Source of the DNA: Thermoguttaceae bacterium
Lineage (GTDB): Bacteria; Planctomycetota; Planctomycetia; Pirellulales; Thermoguttaceae
Assembly: GCA_017549085.1 (NCBI GenBank)
Contig: JAFYVO010000144.1
Location: forward strand, 1-5,547
Reading direction: 5' to 3'
DNA length: 5,547 nucleotides
Shown: piece after piece, positions 4,582 to 5,547 of the stretch
Layout of the letters: every line of letters starts with the position of its first letter
How positions within the stretch are numbered: position 1 is the stretch's first letter
Position numbers and translations under genes: made by a program
The notes under the pieces: generated by a model
Told to the model about the DNA's origin: nothing
What the model saw: the letters and a program-made list of their open reading frames with translations, nothing else
Database searches by the model: none

Positions 4582-5547
4582 CAACGCGGTTCGAAGCGGA
4601 TTTCTTTTTTTGCGGCGAATTTTTCCGCGACGGAACCGACCGGTCCGCAAAAGGTTAGGTCGGGCGAACAACCTTTGAACGCGTTCGGAACGATTTTTTT
4701 CGGTTCCTTCGAAGTCGGGAAATAGACGGTCTTTAGCGACTTGCCGTTTTGGAACGCTTCTTTGCCGATCGTCGTTAGCGCGGGGGGAAGCGTTATCGAA
4801 ACGAGCGCCGGGCAGTCGGCGAACGCGATTTCGCCGATCTCTTGAACGCCGTCGGGGATCGCGATTTCGGCAAGAGAACGGCATTGGTAAAACAAGCCGG
4901 GACCGATCGTTGCGAGCGAACGCGGGAGCGAAATCGTCGTCAAGGCGTCGCAACCGTTAAACGCGGAGTTTCCGAGCGTTTCGACGCTTTCCGGAATCGC
5001 GATTTCAACGAGCGACTGGCAGCCTGAGAACGCTAATCGACCGATTGCGGTAAGACCAACCGGAAGCGTAACTTGCGCAAGGGCTTTACAATAGAAAAAC
5101 GCGCCTTCGCCGAGCGTTTGCAAGCCGGGCGGGAATGCTACATCCGTTAGCGTGCCGCAGAAAGAGAACGCGTGGGAGCCGATTTCGCGCGGCGAAGAAG
5201 CGTTGAAAACGGCTGCGCGTAGCGAATCGCACCAGATAAACGCCTCCTCGCCAAGCGTTTCTAGCGTCGACGGGAACTCGATTTGTTCCAACGACTTGCA
5301 ACTGCAAAAAGCTTCGGCGCCGACGGTCGCGAGCCCTTCGGGAAAGGCGACGTCTTGGAGGGCTTCGCATTTTTTAAACGCGGCGGCGCCTATCGTCGCA
5401 AGCGTCGGCGGTAAAACGACTTCCTTCAACGCTTTGCATTCGAAAAACGCGCGGGGGCCGATTTCGACGACGCCGTCCGGGACGACGTACTTTTCGTCGG
5501 TTCGGCCTTGCGGGTAACGGACGAGTCGGCGACCGTCGGCGCTGAAA
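4581..5547 (-). CDS. BspA-like leucine-rich-repeat protein, 5' end beyond the window (321 residues visible)
   Basis: The frame is open from the right edge to a TGA at 4581-4583. An apparent TTG start at 5427-5429 lies inside a repeat (the Leu of KALKEVVL) and is not the real start: the 39 codons before it continue the family pattern, first an inserted module (FSADGRRL..., then KYVVPDGVVEIG) and then an AFFEC repeat. Twelve LRR_5 units are visible, mostly spaced 23 residues apart. One is slightly irregular around 5186-5216 (FNASSPREIGSHAF). The cap (CSPDLTF.G, GSVAEKF, RFEPR) matches the other two genes but is more diverged, with Cys instead of Tyr after TF. The missing N-terminus leaves open whether the protein starts MTSQ...WKP like its neighbours or carries a signal peptide. 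Its role is inferred to be protein binding, and it is likely the oldest or most diverged visible member of the cluster. Confidence 0.92.
   Translation of the reverse strand, partial: FSADGRRLVRYPQGRTDEKYVVPDGVVEIGPRAFFECKALKEVVLPPTLATIGAAAFKKCEALQDVAFPEGLATVGAEAFCSCKSLEQIEFPSTLETLGEEAFIWCDSLRAAVFNASSPREIGSHAFSFCGTLTDVAFPPGLQTLGEGAFFYCKALAQVTLPVGLTAIGRLAFSGCQSLVEIAIPESVETLGNSAFNGCDALTTISLPRSLATIGPGLFYQCRSLAEIAIPDGVQEIGEIAFADCPALVSITLPPALTTIGKEAFQNGKSLKTVYFPTSKEPKKIVPNAFKGCSPDLTFCGPVGSVAEKFAAKKEIRFEPR

Noticed and set aside
4423..4953. A 176-codon minus-strand frame overlapping the end of the third LRR gene
   Set aside because: It is an Arg-rich shadow frame. It crosses the terminator-like hairpin and the TATAAT box and has no recognisable domain.
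5427..5429. TTG as the start codon of the third gene
   Set aside because: The frame stays open to the window edge, and the upstream 39 codons fit the LRR and insert pattern, so the gene is simply cut by the window.
5152..5517. Plus-strand open frames opposite the LRR genes (longest 121 codons)
   Set aside because: They are periodic antisense mirrors of the LRR repeats (recurring SSVDG/SPSGK-like words), without ribosome binding sites or independent features.

Overview
The window holds three tandem genes, all on the minus strand, that encode paralogous leucine-rich-repeat proteins of the BspA-like (LRR_5) type. In transcription order they are a gene entering from the right edge (4581-5547, its 5' end off-window), a compact 270-residue gene (3584-4396) and a large 1040-residue gene (82-3204). 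All three are built from units of about 23 residues with the pattern L..I.lP..l..IG..AF.gC. They end in near-identical caps of the form DLT.yG...S..EKyA....RFeP/R. The two complete genes also share the N-terminal start MTSQ, a short Ser/Thr/Pro-rich stretch and a D-F-x-W-K-P motif. Neither complete protein shows a signal peptide, lipobox, transmembrane helix or sorting signal, which is unusual because the best-known BspA-like proteins are surface adhesins.

Layout by region: 1-81 is a short 3' flank with no supported feature. 82-3204 is the large gene. Its two LRR blocks are joined by a Lys-rich hinge, and two A8 tracts in the hinge carry in-frame -1 slippery heptamers followed by a nearby -1 stop. 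3205-3583 is a 379-nt spacer holding the large gene's ribosome binding site, a 17-codon micro-ORF with the strongest Shine-Dalgarno in the window, a small hairpin abutting that Shine-Dalgarno, and a perfect 11-bp inverted repeat just past the stop of the middle gene. 3584-4396 is the middle gene. 4397-4580 is a spacer with an intrinsic-terminator-like hairpin and U-tract directly downstream of a perfect TATAAT box, plus a weaker stem and T7 tract at the stop of the upstream gene. 4581-5547 is the partial third gene.

The organism is a bacterium with moderately high GC and a strong preference for GCG, GTC, TCG and CGN words. Tandem families of this LRR type are common in host-associated bacteria, including gut members of the Planctomycetota/Lentisphaerota group. 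That placement is a low-confidence inference from composition and family content; no marker gene is present.

Together this looks like a locally duplicated LRR family, with separate transcription signals in at least one spacer, rather than a metabolic operon. No enzyme, mobile element, CRISPR array or structural RNA gene is visible. No function beyond probable protein binding can be assigned. The most interesting signals are the dnaX-like slippery hinge in the large gene and the micro-ORF upstream of it.
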